This document shows, in pieces, positions 1 through 8,956 of a stretch of DNA of 64,000 nucleotides. Where the stretch lies: positions 46,159 to 110,158 of the forward strand of contig NZ_JANZKX010000010.1 in NCBI RefSeq assembly GCF_027257975.1, read 5' to 3'. Position 1 is the stretch's first letter; each line of letters opens with the position of its first letter. Origin of the DNA: Pelomonas sp. BJYL3. GTDB lineage: Bacteria; Pseudomonadota; Gammaproteobacteria; Burkholderiales; Burkholderiaceae_C. The translations under genes were made by a program, and so were the position numbers. The notes under the pieces were generated by a model that worked only from the letters and a program-made list of their open reading frames with translations, searched no databases and was not told the DNA's origin.

Positions 1-729
1 AGGCAAGACCTGGCCCTGCACTCCCAGCTGCCCGGCACCGAGGAGCCGCTGTGGAAGACGCTGGACCTCAGCTACTTCGCCCGCCAGGAGGCCGGCGAGC
101 TGGCCTGGCATGCGCGCGCGCTGTGGCGCTATGTGCAGACGGCCGAGCCCGTGGTGCGCGCCCGCCCCTCGCCCGTGGGCGAAGGCCTGCAGGTGCTGGT
201 CTACTCGCCGGACCGGGCCGACCTCTTCGCCCGCATCTGCGGCTACTTCGACGGCGCGGGCTTCAACATCCTGGACGCCAAGGTGCACACCACCCGCACG
301 GGCTACGCCCTGGACACCTTCCAGGTCATCGCCCCGGACCTGGATATGCACCACCGCGACCTCGTCTCCCTCGTCGAGACCCGCCTGCTGGCCGCGCTGA
401 TGGCGGAAGGGCCCCTGCCCGAGCCGCGCCGCGGCCGCCTCTCGCGCCGGGTCAAGAGCTTTCCCTACACGCCGCGCATCTCGCTGCGGCCGGACGAGCG
501 CGCCCAGCGCTGGCTGCTGTCCATCAGCACCAGCGACCGCGCCGGCCTGCTCTACGCCATCGCCCGCGTGCTGGCCCGCCATCACATCAATCTGCAGCTG
601 GCCAAGATCTCGACCCTGGGCGAGCGGGTGGAAGACACCTTCCTGATCGACGGCCCGGCGCTGCAGCAGAACAAGCTGCAGCTGCAGGTCGAGGGCGAGC
701 TGCTGGACGCGATTTCCCTGAGCAGCTGA
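1..729 (+). CDS. glnD: [Protein-PII] uridylyltransferase / uridylyl-removing enzyme, C-terminal part
   Basis: This is the 3' end of glnD; the gene begins before the window, and frame 1 is open from base 1 to the TGA at 727-729 (242 codons). GlnD is the cytoplasmic nitrogen sensor that uridylylates and deuridylylates PII proteins in response to glutamine. Only the C-terminal regulatory part is present. It shows two ACT domains, one beginning [18 protein letters not shown] and one beginning [20 protein letters not shown]. The paired ACT arrangement and the end of the HD-linked region just before it match GlnD. The catalytic nucleotidyltransferase and HD domains lie outside the window. Confidence 0.93.
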   Translation, partial: RQDLALHSQLPGTEEPLWKTLDLSYFARQEAGELAWHARALWRYVQTAEPVVRARPSPVGEGLQVLVYSPDRADLFARICGYFDGAGFNILDAKVHTTRTGYALDTFQVIAPDLDMHHRDLVSLVETRLLAALMAEGPLPEPRRGRLSRRVKSFPYTPRISLRPDERAQRWLLSISTSDRAGLLYAIARVLARHHINLQLAKISTLGERVEDTFLIDGPALQQNKLQLQVEGELLDAISLSS

Positions 730-767
730 GGTCCTCGGGCCGGCGCGGGCTCGCGTATGCTCGCCCC

Positions 768-1259
768 ATGCAGCCCCACGACACGACCCGCACCGCTCAG
801 ATCCATCCGCTGTCCGACGTGCAGACCAGCGCCATCGGCCCCGGCACCCGGGTCTGGCAGTTCTGCGTGATCCTGCCCGGCGCCCGCATCGGCGCGGACT
901 GCAACATCAATGCCCAGGTGCTGATCGAGAACGATGTGGTGCTGGGTGACCGCGTCACCGTCAAGAGCGGCGTGCAGCTGTGGGACGGCCTGCGGGTCGC
1001 CGACGACGTCTTCATCGGCCCCAACGCCACCTTCACCAACGACCCCACGCCGCGCTCCAAGCAGTACCCGGCCAGCTTCCAGACCACGCGCATCGAGCGA
1101 GGCGCCTCCATCGGCGCCAATGCCACCATCCTGGGCGGCGTCACCATCGGCGAAGGGGCGCTGATCGGCGCGGGCAGCGTGGTCACGCGCGACGTGCCGG
1201 CGGGTGAGCTGTGGGTGGGCAACCCGGCCCGCTCACGGGGGCCGGCGCCCAGGCGCTGA
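768..1259 (+). CDS. Hexapeptide-repeat (left-handed beta-helix) sugar N-acetyltransferase
   Basis: The 163-aa protein is built from hexapeptide repeats such as [30 protein letters not shown] and [10 protein letters not shown], and ends in the usual [18 protein letters not shown] motif. It belongs to the LbH family of acyl-CoA-dependent acetyltransferases related to WbpD/WlbB and FdtC, which acetylate 3-amino groups of nucleotide-linked sugars in the cytoplasm. I chose the ATG at 768 because repeat homology starts directly after it; the longer open frame upstream is the antisense/frame shadow of glnD. The gene faces the aminotransferase at 1268-2374 with only 8 bp between stop codons. Its fold resembles the N-terminal half of the fused protein at 2418-3428, so it may act on the same sugar or a second one. 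Confidence 0.85.
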   Translation: MQPHDTTRTAQIHPLSDVQTSAIGPGTRVWQFCVILPGARIGADCNINAQVLIENDVVLGDRVTVKSGVQLWDGLRVADDVFIGPNATFTNDPTPRSKQYPASFQTTRIERGASIGANATILGGVTIGEGALIGAGSVVTRDVPAGELWVGNPARSRGPAPRR

Positions 1260-1267
1260 TCGCCTGA

Positions 1268-2374
1268 TCAGGCGCTGCGGCGCACCGCCTGCACCAGCTG
1301 GTCCAGCTGCTGCTCGCTCATGCCCGGCCACAGGGGCAGGCTCAGCACCTGCTTGTGGATGGCCTCGGCGATGGGGAAGTCCCCGGCGCGGTAGCCCAGC
1401 TCGGCATAGGCCGGCTGCAGATGGGGCGGCACAGGGTAGTGGATCAGCGTGCCGATACCCTGCTGGGCCAGCGCGGCCTGCAGGCGGTCCCGGGCCTCAT
1501 GGCGGACGACGAAGAGATGCCAGGCGTGTTGCAGCCCGTCCGGCACCTGCGGCAGCTGCAGCGGCACACCGGCCAGGCCTTCCAGCAGGCTGGCGGCCAG
1601 GCGGCGGCGCTCGCGGGTGGCCGCCTCCAGCTGGGGCAGTTTGGCGGCCAGCACCGCGGCCTGGATCTCGTCCAGGCGCGAGTTCACGCCCTTGCATTCG
1701 TTGTGGTACTTCTGGCGCGACCCATAGTTGCGCAGCACCCGCACCTGTTCGTCCACCGCGGCCAGGTCCGTGGTCACGCCGCCGCCATCGCCCATGGCGC
1801 CGAGGTTCTTGCCCGGGTAGAAGCTCCAGGCCGAGACATCCGCCAGGCTGCCCACCGGCCGGCCGTGGTAGCGCGCGGCATGGGCCTGCGCGCAGTCGTC
1901 CAGCACCTTGAGGCCGTTGCGGCGGGCGATGTCCATCAGCGGGTCCATGTCCGCCGGCAGGCCGTAGAGGTGCACCGGCAGGATGACCCGGGTCCGCGGC
2001 GTGAGGGCGGCCTCGACGCGGGCGGGATCGATGTTGTAGGTGTGCGGATCCGGCTCCACCGGCACCGGCGTCGCACCGCACTGGCTGACGGCCAGCCAGG
2101 TCGCGATATAGGTGTTGGAGGGCACGATGACCTCGTCCCCCTCCCCCACGCCCAGCGCGCGCAGGCCCAGCGTCAGGGCATCCAGGCCGTTGGCCACGCC
2201 CGCGCAGTGGGCGGCGCCCACGGACTGTGCATAGGCCTCCTCGAAGGCCGCCAGCTCCTGGCCCAGCAGGAACCAGCCGCTGCGGGCCACGCGCTGCAAG
2301 GCGGCGTCGATGGCCGGCTGGCTGGCCGCATAGGCGGGCTGCAGATTGAGAAAAGGCAGGCTGGTGTCAGCCAT
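1268..2374 (-). CDS. DegT/DnrJ/EryC1-family nucleotide-sugar aminotransferase
   Basis: A 368-aa PLP-dependent sugar aminotransferase, probably converting a dTDP-3-keto-6-deoxyhexose to the 3-amino sugar (FdtB/QdtB-like). The PLP lysine is Lys189 in SFYPGKNLGAMGDGGG, and N-terminal NGLDALTLGLRALGVGEGDE and IVPSNTYIATW motifs are typical. The ATG at 2374 has an AAGGAG ribosome-binding site 9 nt upstream; the longer open frame is not used. It lies 43 bp downstream of the FdtD-like ketoisomerase/acetyltransferase. Ketoisomerase, aminotransferase and acetyltransferase together make dTDP-Fuc3NAc or dTDP-Qui3NAc in known pathways. Which epimer is made cannot be told from sequence alone. It is the last gene of the long minus-strand array. 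Confidence 0.88.
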   Translation of the reverse strand: MADTSLPFLNLQPAYAASQPAIDAALQRVARSGWFLLGQELAAFEEAYAQSVGAAHCAGVANGLDALTLGLRALGVGEGDEVIVPSNTYIATWLAVSQCGATPVPVEPDPHTYNIDPARVEAALTPRTRVILPVHLYGLPADMDPLMDIARRNGLKVLDDCAQAHAARYHGRPVGSLADVSAWSFYPGKNLGAMGDGGGVTTDLAAVDEQVRVLRNYGSRQKYHNECKGVNSRLDEIQAAVLAAKLPQLEAATRERRRLAASLLEGLAGVPLQLPQVPDGLQHAWHLFVVRHEARDRLQAALAQQGIGTLIHYPVPPHLQPAYAELGYRAGDFPIAEAIHKQVLSLPLWPGMSEQQLDQLVQAVRRSA

Positions 2375-2417
2375 CACGCATGCTCCTTGCCGGAGGGCTT
2401 CCCCGGTCCACGAATGC

Positions 2418-3428
2418 TCAGGCGCCCGGGCGGCCCAGGGCGGCGAGGAAGTCCTCGTACTTGCGAATGTAGTCATCCGCGGCATAGGTGTCCGACGCCA
2501 GCACCAGCAAAACGGCGTCCGGCGAGAACTGGTACTGGATTCCCCAGACCATGGGCGGGATGTGCAGGCCCATGCGGGCGCTGTCCAGCGTGATCTCGTC
2601 GCGCGCACGGCCGTCGTCCAGCACCACGCTGACACTGCCCTTCACGCAGACCAGGAACTGGTGACAGGCCTTGTGTGCATGCTCGCCCCGCACTTCCTTG
2701 CTGGGCACGTCGTAGACCATGAAGAAGCGCTGCGGAGTGAAGGGCAGATGGGTGCCGATCTCGCCGAAGCTCAGCGCGCCGCGCAGGTCCACGATCTTGG
2801 GCAGGGCCACCAGGCGGGCGGCGGCCACGTGCAGCGCCGGTGGGGCCTCGAGCTGGCTGGCGGCGCGCGGCGCGGCCGGCAGGTCCAGGTGTGGCGTGTC
2901 CGCGTAGCCGACGATGTGCGCCGGATTGCCGCTGACGATGGCATTGGGCGGCACGTCGCGCGTCACCACCGCGCCGTCCTGCACCCGGGCGCGCGGGCCG
3001 ATGCAGAGGCCGCCGCGGACGGTCGCATTCGCGCCGATGGTGGCGCCCGCGCCGACGCGCGTCACCGCCGCGGCTCCGTCGGCGCCGGAGGCCCCGCTGA
3101 AGACCGTGTTGGGACCGATGCTGACATCCGCCTCCACCACCAGCGGGGACCACAGCTGCGCGCCGGGCCGCACGCGGACCCGCGGGCCCAGCTGCACCTC
3201 GCCGTCGATCAGGGCGTGGTCGCCGATCTCGGTGTCCTCGCCCAGGCGCGCGCCCGGCAGCACATGGGCGAAGGCGCCGATGCGGCTGCCCGGGCCGATG
3301 AAGGGCGATTCGACCAGGGCATGGCTGTGGATGAAGACATCCGGGCACGATGCGGCGGCAGTTGCGGCGGCAGTTGCGGCGGCTTTGAGGCTCATGGGCT
3401 CGTGGGCAGGCAGGCGGCGATGAGGCAT
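2418..3428 (-). CDS. Bifunctional sugar N-acetyltransferase / dTDP-4-keto-6-deoxyhexose 3,4-ketoisomerase (FdtD/WxcM-like)
   Basis: The 336-aa protein is a fusion. Residues about 25-175 are a hexapeptide beta-helix acetyltransferase (IGPGSRIGAFAHVLPGA, VGAGATIGANATVRGG, VVTRDVPPNAIVSGNPA). Residues about 205-330 are a cupin-type ketoisomerase of the FdtA/QdtA/WxcM family (FGEIGTHLPFTPQRFFMVYD, GEHAHKACHQFL, IPPMVWGIQYQF). The fusion resembles the known FdtD. It would isomerise a dTDP-4-keto-6-deoxyglucose to the 3-keto sugar and acetylate the amino sugar made by the neighbouring aminotransferase. The start is uncertain: ATG 3428 or ATG 3395 (MSLKAAAT). A (GCGGCAGTT)n-like stretch encodes an Ala/Thr-rich segment (AAATAAATAAA) just after the second ATG. 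Confidence 0.85.
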   Translation of the reverse strand: MPHRRLPAHEPMSLKAAATAAATAAASCPDVFIHSHALVESPFIGPGSRIGAFAHVLPGARLGEDTEIGDHALIDGEVQLGPRVRVRPGAQLWSPLVVEADVSIGPNTVFSGASGADGAAAVTRVGAGATIGANATVRGGLCIGPRARVQDGAVVTRDVPPNAIVSGNPAHIVGYADTPHLDLPAAPRAASQLEAPPALHVAAARLVALPKIVDLRGALSFGEIGTHLPFTPQRFFMVYDVPSKEVRGEHAHKACHQFLVCVKGSVSVVLDDGRARDEITLDSARMGLHIPPMVWGIQYQFSPDAVLLVLASDTYAADDYIRKYEDFLAALGRPGA

Positions 3429-3518
3429 CCTATAGCGTCGGGCGCCGGCGCATCGCCTTGATTGACGGGTCGGCGCCGCCCTGTTCCGCCGGACGCGGCA
3501 TCGGCGCCACGGCAGCCC

Positions 3519-5219
3519 TCAGCGCAGGTACTGCAGCAGCGGGGGCGAGTCCGCCAGGCGCTGGGCCAGCCGGGCATGCTGGCGGCGCTGGAAGTCCCAT
3601 TGCAGCGCGGGGTCGCGCCACCAGGCCTCCAGCTCGTCCAGGCATTCGCCCAGGGGCAGCGAGGGCACGAGCTCGCGGTCCAGCAGGGCCTTCTCCTCCC
3701 ACACGAGGGCGCGCAGCTGGCAGTGCAGCATGGGCACGGCATGCATCAGGGGCTCGATGGCGGCGCTGGTGGGGATGTCATAGCCCAGGCAGGCGTCGCA
3801 GCCCTGGACGAAGGCCACCAGGGGCTGGGCCACGCCGCGCTGCAAGCTCTCCGGTGTCACCCCCAGCGACTCCTGCAGCAGCAGCGGGAAGCCCTCGGTC
3901 GGCTTGTAGCGCAGCAGCACCTCCACCCCACGGCGGCGGCCCCAGTCCAGCAGCTGGCGCAGACCGTAGAGGTAGGCGTGGATGTCCGCGGTGCTGAGCC
4001 CGTTGTGCGACAGGCCGCTCAGCAGCACGCCCAGCGTGCGCAGCGGCTGGGCCGGGGCCTGCGCGGGTACCGGCTGGTGGCGCTCGCCGAAGCGCAGCAG
4101 GGCGCCCGGCACGCGGCGGTCGTCGGTGTCCCGGCAGTCCGCGCCCTGCACCGGATGGTGCAGGCATTGCATCTGGCCGCCCAGCTTGGGCAAAGGGATG
4201 TTCTGGAACTTGGCGTGCGGCAGCATCAGCACCGGCAGGCGGTGGCGGCGAGCCAGGCTCAGCAGCCCGCCCAGCAGGCCCGAATCGTGGTTGGACAGCA
4301 GCAGCTGCCCGGGCAGCGCCTGCACCCGCTGCTCGACGTCATGGAACAGCGTGAACTGCAGCAGCAGGGCCTCGACGAGGGCCTGGGCCTGAAGCTGGAT
4401 GAAGGCTTCGTTGCGCAGCTCAGACGCGAGCAGCTGCAGCACGACGGGCCGGACCCGTGCCGCCAGTTCCTCGCACTGCTGCTGATGCGCCGGCCCCAGC
4501 GCGGCGCGCACCTCGTCCAGGGGCCGCAGCGGCAGCCGCTCGATGCCGCTCAGCTCGACGTCGTAGAACTGCGCAGGCACCTGCAGGCAGTCGCCCTGGG
4601 CGGCCAGGATCTGGGCGGCCAGGTAGTCCTTGTCATAGAAGCAGGTGGGCAGGTGGGCCCAGCGCCTGGCCGCAGGACGCTGCTCAAGCGGGCGCCAGTC
4701 CGGCAGTTCCGGCCCGGGCAGCTGGCCGACGTCGTAGAGATAGCTGCGGTGCTGCACGCCCGCGCCCTGCAGCGCGGCCGCCATGGCCATGCAGGCAGCG
4801 CCCGAAGGCTGGCCGTAGCGGTAGGGCGCGGCGGCTCCGAGCAGATGGACCACCGCGCCGGCCGGCGCGTCCTCGGCCAGGCAGCGCCCCAGGGCCGCAT
4901 AGCCCCGCAGGTTCAGCAGGGCGTAGAAGGCGTTGAAGTAGCCCCACTGGCAGCCCTCGGCCTCGGGCAGCAGCTCGGCGAGCACGGCATCGAGGCGCGC
5001 CTGATAGGCCGCCATGTCCGAGCGCGCCCGCCGGAACACCTCGCTCATGAAGCCGGGACCCACGGTCCTGGCCAGCCGGGCATTGCCCAGGCCCAGGCTG
5101 CGGGCCTGGTCGAAGAGCTGGGGATCGAAGAGCAGCAGCTCGGCGCCCTCCAGCTGATTCTGCAGGGCCGCGGCGGCCGGCAGATCCAGGCGATGGGTGA
5201 CGGTGATCAGCGGCTTCAT
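3519..5219 (-). CDS. Uncharacterised surface-glycan biosynthesis protein (possible glycosyltransferase)
   Basis: I do not recognise this 566-aa protein as a named family. It is cytoplasmic in character, with no signal peptide and no clear membrane segments, and rich in Leu/Ala/Gln. Its C-terminal half (GVLLSGLSHNGLSTADIHAYL, VEVLLRYKPTEGFPLL, GCDACLGYDIPTSAAIEPLMHAVPML) has alternating Rossmann-like strands and a late segment that recalls the nucleotide-binding half of GT-B glycosyltransferases or of capsule/LPS 'surface carbohydrate biosynthesis' proteins. The start codon overlaps the stop of the SpsF-like gene by 4 bp (ATGA), so the two are translationally coupled. Position suggests that it transfers or processes the sugar activated by the neighbouring cytidylyltransferase. 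That role is inference only. Confidence 0.6.
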   Translation of the reverse strand: MKPLITVTHRLDLPAAAALQNQLEGAELLLFDPQLFDQARSLGLGNARLARTVGPGFMSEVFRRARSDMAAYQARLDAVLAELLPEAEGCQWGYFNAFYALLNLRGYAALGRCLAEDAPAGAVVHLLGAAAPYRYGQPSGAACMAMAAALQGAGVQHRSYLYDVGQLPGPELPDWRPLEQRPAARRWAHLPTCFYDKDYLAAQILAAQGDCLQVPAQFYDVELSGIERLPLRPLDEVRAALGPAHQQQCEELAARVRPVVLQLLASELRNEAFIQLQAQALVEALLLQFTLFHDVEQRVQALPGQLLLSNHDSGLLGGLLSLARRHRLPVLMLPHAKFQNIPLPKLGGQMQCLHHPVQGADCRDTDDRRVPGALLRFGERHQPVPAQAPAQPLRTLGVLLSGLSHNGLSTADIHAYLYGLRQLLDWGRRRGVEVLLRYKPTEGFPLLLQESLGVTPESLQRGVAQPLVAFVQGCDACLGYDIPTSAAIEPLMHAVPMLHCQLRALVWEEKALLDRELVPSLPLGECLDELEAWWRDPALQWDFQRRQHARLAQRLADSPPLLQYLR

Positions 5220-5965
5220 GCCCGGCCCCCCGCCTGGGAGGCCCGCAGCGCCTGGACGCAGTCCTGCGCCGGGCTGTCCAGCGTCAGGCCGGATTCGTCC
5301 ACCAGGGACTGCAGCCGCTGCAGATGGGCCGGCTCGTCGACATCGAAGCGCAGTTCAGGGAAGGCCAGCGCCGCCGGGGCGCGGGGACAGGTCTTGCGGC
5401 AGTCGCGCGCCCAGGGGGTGGTCTCGTCCCACAGGGCGAGGGTCACGTGCTCGCGGTGGCGGGGCTCGGCGCACTCGGCCGCGAGCCGGTGCAGCAGCGC
5501 GGCCGGCAGGATCTCGGCGCCGAAGCCATCGGCATAGCCGCTGCCCAGGCGATCCAGGTGGTTGCAGGCGTAGTCGCAGTCGCTGGCGGCGTAGAAGTCC
5601 ACGAGCTGGTCCACCACAGCGCCGTCGATGAAGGGGTTGTCAGCGCAGACGCGCACCACGGTGTCCGCCTCGAACTGGCGCGCGGCCCGGCTGAAGCGGT
5701 CCAGCACGTCGGATTCGCTGCCGGTGAAGGTGGCCACGCCCATGGACTGCGCCAGCTCGACCAGGGCGGCATCGCGCGGGAGCCCGGTGGTGGCCAGCAC
5801 CAGGGTGTGGAGGCGCTGCGCCCGCTTCAGACGCTCCAGCACCCAGGCCAGCAGCGGCCGGCCCGCCAGCGGCGCCATCATCTTGCCGGGAAAGCGGCTG
5901 GAGCCCATGCGGGCCTGCACCACGGCCACCACGCGGCCTGGCCGTGCGGGTCGGGGGTCGCTCAT
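5216..5965 (-). CDS. SpsF-like cytidylyltransferase (CMP-sugar synthetase family)
   Basis: A 249-aa protein of the CTP_transf_3 family that includes SpsF, NeuA and KdsB. The N-terminal nucleotide-binding motif is VVAVVQARMGSSRFPGKMM, followed by GRPLLAWVLERLKRA and a metal-binding type VVRVCADNPFIDGAVV motif. Members activate ulosonic or nonulosonic acids with CTP, or act as undefined nucleotidyltransferases next to SpsE/NeuB. The gene lies 4 bp downstream of the NeuB-family gene, the usual spsE-spsF order, and overlaps the next gene by 4 bp. Expected role: making the CMP-activated form of the acidic sugar produced by the upstream genes. Exact substrate unknown. Confidence 0.8.
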   Translation of the reverse strand: MSDPRPARPGRVVAVVQARMGSSRFPGKMMAPLAGRPLLAWVLERLKRAQRLHTLVLATTGLPRDAALVELAQSMGVATFTGSESDVLDRFSRAARQFEADTVVRVCADNPFIDGAVVDQLVDFYAASDCDYACNHLDRLGSGYADGFGAEILPAALLHRLAAECAEPRHREHVTLALWDETTPWARDCRKTCPRAPAALAFPELRFDVDEPAHLQRLQSLVDESGLTLDSPAQDCVQALRASQAGGRA

Positions 5966-5969
5966 CGGC

Positions 5970-7040
5970 TCAGGCGCCCTGCCCCAGATCGGCCCATTGC
6001 AGCACGTGGTCGGACTCCAGCGCGCGCAGCACCGGCCGGCCCAGCACCGCGTCCCAGTGCAGCGGGCTGATGCCGGTGCCGGGGCGTTTGTAGGTCAGGT
6101 GGGCCTCGCTGAGGACCTCGCCAGCGGCCACGTCGCGGGTCAGCACGATGGAGCGGCGGGCATTGGCGCGGGCCGGGCCTTCGGTGGGCGTGGGCTGCTT
6201 GTGATCGCTCTCGCCCAGCAGATCGTGCACCGTGTCCAGGGCCGTCATGAAGCGGCGCAGGTCATGCACGTCCATGGCGTGGTAGTGGTCGTTGCCCGGC
6301 AGGGTCTTGTCGTGGGTGAAGTGTTTCTCCAGGACGACGGCGCCCAGCAGGTGCGCACTCATCAGCGGGTACATGGCCTCGTCGGGCAGGGTGTGATCGG
6401 AGTAGCCGATCAGCAGCTCCGGATAGGCCCGCTGCAGGCCCTTGATCATGCGCAGATGCGCCTGTGCATTGGGCGTGGGGTAGTTCAGCACGCAGTGCAG
6501 CAGCACCAGCTCGCGGCAGCCGGCGGCGCGCAGGGTCTGCACGGCCATGTCGATCTCGCCCAGCGTGGAGGCACCGGTGGACAGCACCACCGGCTTGCCC
6601 TTGGCCGCGATCTTGCGCAGGAAGGGGACGTTGGTGAGGTCGGCCGAGGCGATCTTGTGGAAGGGCATCAGATCGTCCAGGAACTCCACCGCGGCGTCGT
6701 CGAAGGCGGTGGAGAGGAAGTCGATGCCGACCTGCTCGCAGTGGCGGGCCAGGGCGCGGTACTCATCGGGCCCGAAGCGGTCGTACTTTTTGAAGAGCTC
6801 GAACTGGCTGCGCGTCGGCTCCTTGCTGATGTCCCAGTAGAACGGCGAATGCCTGGAGGCCAGGGTCTCGGCCTTGTAGCTCTGGAACTTCGCGGCGTCG
6901 GCCCCGCCCTCCTTGGCCAGCTCGATCAGGCGCTTGGCCTGGTCCAGGGAACCCTCGTGGTTGACGCCGATCTCGGCGATCACATAGGGGCGGCTGTCGG
7001 GGGTGAGGCGGCGCTGGCCGAGGGTCACCGTGGGGGTCAT
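5970..7040 (-). CDS. NeuB/SpsE-family N-acetylneuraminate (nonulosonate) synthase
   Basis: A 356-aa enzyme with an N-terminal NeuB TIM barrel ([74 protein letters not shown]) and a C-terminal SAF/antifreeze-like domain ([22 protein letters not shown]). NeuB-family enzymes condense PEP with a hexosamine such as ManNAc, or a diamino or deoxy variant, to make sialic, legionaminic or pseudaminic acid. Residues usual for PEP binding (EIGxNHxG, KxQ, EKH) are present. The start overlaps the stop of the GT2 gene by 4 bp. No 2-epimerase (NeuC) or PseB/C-like genes are in the window, so the substrate source is unknown. Confidence 0.88.
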   Translation of the reverse strand: MTPTVTLGQRRLTPDSRPYVIAEIGVNHEGSLDQAKRLIELAKEGGADAAKFQSYKAETLASRHSPFYWDISKEPTRSQFELFKKYDRFGPDEYRALARHCEQVGIDFLSTAFDDAAVEFLDDLMPFHKIASADLTNVPFLRKIAAKGKPVVLSTGASTLGEIDMAVQTLRAAGCRELVLLHCVLNYPTPNAQAHLRMIKGLQRAYPELLIGYSDHTLPDEAMYPLMSAHLLGAVVLEKHFTHDKTLPGNDHYHAMDVHDLRRFMTALDTVHDLLGESDHKQPTPTEGPARANARRSIVLTRDVAAGEVLSEAHLTYKRPGTGISPLHWDAVLGRPVLRALESDHVLQWADLGQGA

Positions 7041-7735
7041 TGCATGCTCCTGCGTTCGGCGGCACGGGCCGAGGAACCATCGACACCATGCTTGCTGATC
7101 AGGCGCTGGCGGTGCAACTCCATGGCATCGAGGTCGTTGGTGATGTTGTGGTCATGGCGGCGGTAGCGGTACAGCGGCAGCTCCAGCCGGGCGATGTGGT
7201 GCTTCTGCTCGAAGCGGATGCGCAGCTCGCGCTCCTCGTGGCGGTGGAAGCTCTCGTCGTAGAGCCCCGTCTCCATCAGGTGGGCCTTGCGGAACATGAT
7301 GCCGCAGGCGATGGGCTCGTCCATGCAGTTCACGCGTTCCAGCACCTGCTCGTGGTCGTCCACCAGGAGGTAGTCGCAGGCCACGGCGTCGTGCAGGGGG
7401 TTCTGGTCCAGGAAGAAGTGCAGGATGTTGAGGAAGTTGGCGTTGACGTAGTCGTCGGAGTCCACCCGCACGATGAAGTCGCCGCGCGCGGCGCGGATGC
7501 CGCGGTTCAGCGAGGCCGGCAGGCCCAGGTTGCGCTCATTGCGCAGGGGCACGATGGCGTCGTGGAAGAGCTCCAGGGCATAGGGCGTGCGGTCGGCACT
7601 GCCGTCGTCGATGACGATGATCTCGTACTGGTCGCGCGCCAGGGTCTGGTTCAGCAGGGAGCGCAGGCAGCGGCCGATGAAACGCTCCTGGTTGAAGACC
7701 GGCACGATGACCGACACCAGCGGCTTGAAGTTCAT
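7037..7735 (-). CDS. Family 2 glycosyltransferase
   Basis: A 232-aa GT-A glycosyltransferase. The N terminus [19 protein letters not shown] leads into the GT2 fold with [29 protein letters not shown] (the DxD metal/nucleotide-sugar site) and a later [18 protein letters not shown] segment. It would move a sugar from a nucleotide donor to a growing glycan at the cytoplasmic face. I chose the ATG at 7735, which overlaps the stop of the KdnA-like gene by 4 bp; a longer open frame upstream is a shadow of that gene. The protein is short for GT2 and has no membrane anchor. Confidence 0.88.
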   Translation of the reverse strand: MNFKPLVSVIVPVFNQERFIGRCLRSLLNQTLARDQYEIIVIDDGSADRTPYALELFHDAIVPLRNERNLGLPASLNRGIRAARGDFIVRVDSDDYVNANFLNILHFFLDQNPLHDAVACDYLLVDDHEQVLERVNCMDEPIACGIMFRKAHLMETGLYDESFHRHEERELRIRFEQKHHIARLELPLYRYRRHDHNITNDLDAMELHRQRLISKHGVDGSSARAAERRSMQ

Positions 7736-8910
7736 GCGCTCACCTCCTGCAGCTGCAAGGCCTCGATCAGGGCCTGGCGGGCCAGCGCGGGGGCCTCCTC
7801 GCGCAGCTTGACGCCCACCGGCAGAGACACCGCCCGCGACAGCCAGGCCGCCGACTGCGGGAAGGCCGTGGCCAGCTCGCCGCCATGGGCCGCGGCCAGC
7901 TCGGGCATGTGGGTCCAGGTGCCGGCGAAGTGCCAGGTGTAGGCCTCGGGCAGGATCTTGGTCGCCAGGCCGCGGGCCAGCAGGGCCTCGCGGCAGCGGC
8001 GGGCGGCGGCGTTGTCCTGCACGAAGAAGACCAGGGCGTCGGCCGTCTCGTAGCTGCCGGCCGGCACCTCGCGCGGCGTGATGCCAGGCAGGTCGTGGAT
8101 GGCCTGCCACAGCAGCTCGCGGTTGCGGCGCTGGGCCTTGACGATGTCCGGCAGCTTGCGCAGCTGGGCCAGGCCCACGGCGCCCTGCAGCTCCATCATG
8201 CGGAAGTTGAAGCCGCTGCTGGCGCGGGTGTCCTCCCAGCGCGGCACGGCGGGGTTGTTCTCGTGGCCATGGTCATGCCAGGCGGCGCCACGGGCCCAGT
8301 CGGCCTGCTCCTGGAACAGCACCAGGCCGCCCTCGCCCGTGGTCATGGTCTTGGCGAAGTCGAAGCTGAAGGTGCCCAGGCGGCCCCAGCTGCCCAGGGC
8401 CCGGCCGTTGAGCGAGCCGCCGCAGCCCCAGGCCGCGTCCTCGATGAGGGCGATGCCATGGGCGTCGCAGATGGCCTTGATCTCCGGCAGGCGCGAGGGC
8501 GTGCCCAGCATGTGGACCACGATGACGGCCTTGGTGCGCGGCGTGATGCGGCGCTTCAGGTCCTCGGGGTCCATGTTGAGCGTGGCATCGATCTCGGCGC
8601 AGACCGGCGTGGCCCGCGACTCGATGATGGCCTCCACCGTCGCCACGAAGGTGAAGCTCTGGGTGATGACCTCGTCGCCAGCGCCGATGCCCAGCGCCGC
8701 CAGGCCCACGCGCAGCGCGGCGGTGCCGGAGGACACGGCCAGCGCATGCGGCGAGCCCATGGCCTGGGCGAAGGCCTGCTCGAACTCGCGGACCTTGTAG
8801 CAGTCCCCGCGCAGGGCGTCGAAGCCGTGGCGGAACAGGATGGCGCCGCGGGCGAAGATGTCCTGGATCTCGGCCAGTTCCTCTGGGCCCATCACTTCAT
8901 AGCCTGGCAT
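7732..8910 (-). CDS. kdnA: DegT-family aminotransferase, KdnA-like (8-amino-8-deoxy-Kdo pathway)
   Basis: A 392-aa PLP aminotransferase with the DegT pattern: [34 protein letters not shown], and the PLP lysine Lys187 in [14 protein letters not shown]. It begins [19 protein letters not shown] and lies directly downstream of a KdnB-like alcohol dehydrogenase. In Shewanella, KdnB oxidises C8 of Kdo and KdnA transaminates it to give 8-amino-3,8-dideoxy-Kdo (Kdo8N). The pairing here, more than any single motif, supports the KdnA call. It could instead be an aminotransferase for another ulosonic acid, since a NeuB homologue sits two genes away. Confidence 0.72.
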   Translation of the reverse strand: MPGYEVMGPEELAEIQDIFARGAILFRHGFDALRGDCYKVREFEQAFAQAMGSPHALAVSSGTAALRVGLAALGIGAGDEVITQSFTFVATVEAIIESRATPVCAEIDATLNMDPEDLKRRITPRTKAVIVVHMLGTPSRLPEIKAICDAHGIALIEDAAWGCGGSLNGRALGSWGRLGTFSFDFAKTMTTGEGGLVLFQEQADWARGAAWHDHGHENNPAVPRWEDTRASSGFNFRMMELQGAVGLAQLRKLPDIVKAQRRNRELLWQAIHDLPGITPREVPAGSYETADALVFFVQDNAAARRCREALLARGLATKILPEAYTWHFAGTWTHMPELAAAHGGELATAFPQSAAWLSRAVSLPVGVKLREEAPALARQALIEALQLQEVSA

Positions 8911-8956
8911 GGTGTCTCCCGGTCTCGTGCTGTGAGCTGTGTGCTGCTGTCGCTGT

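Noticed and set aside
2374..2635. Upstream extension of the 1268-2374 aminotransferase frame
   Set aside because: It overlaps the FdtD-like gene in another frame, has no family match and the ATG at 2374 has a strong ribosome-binding site.
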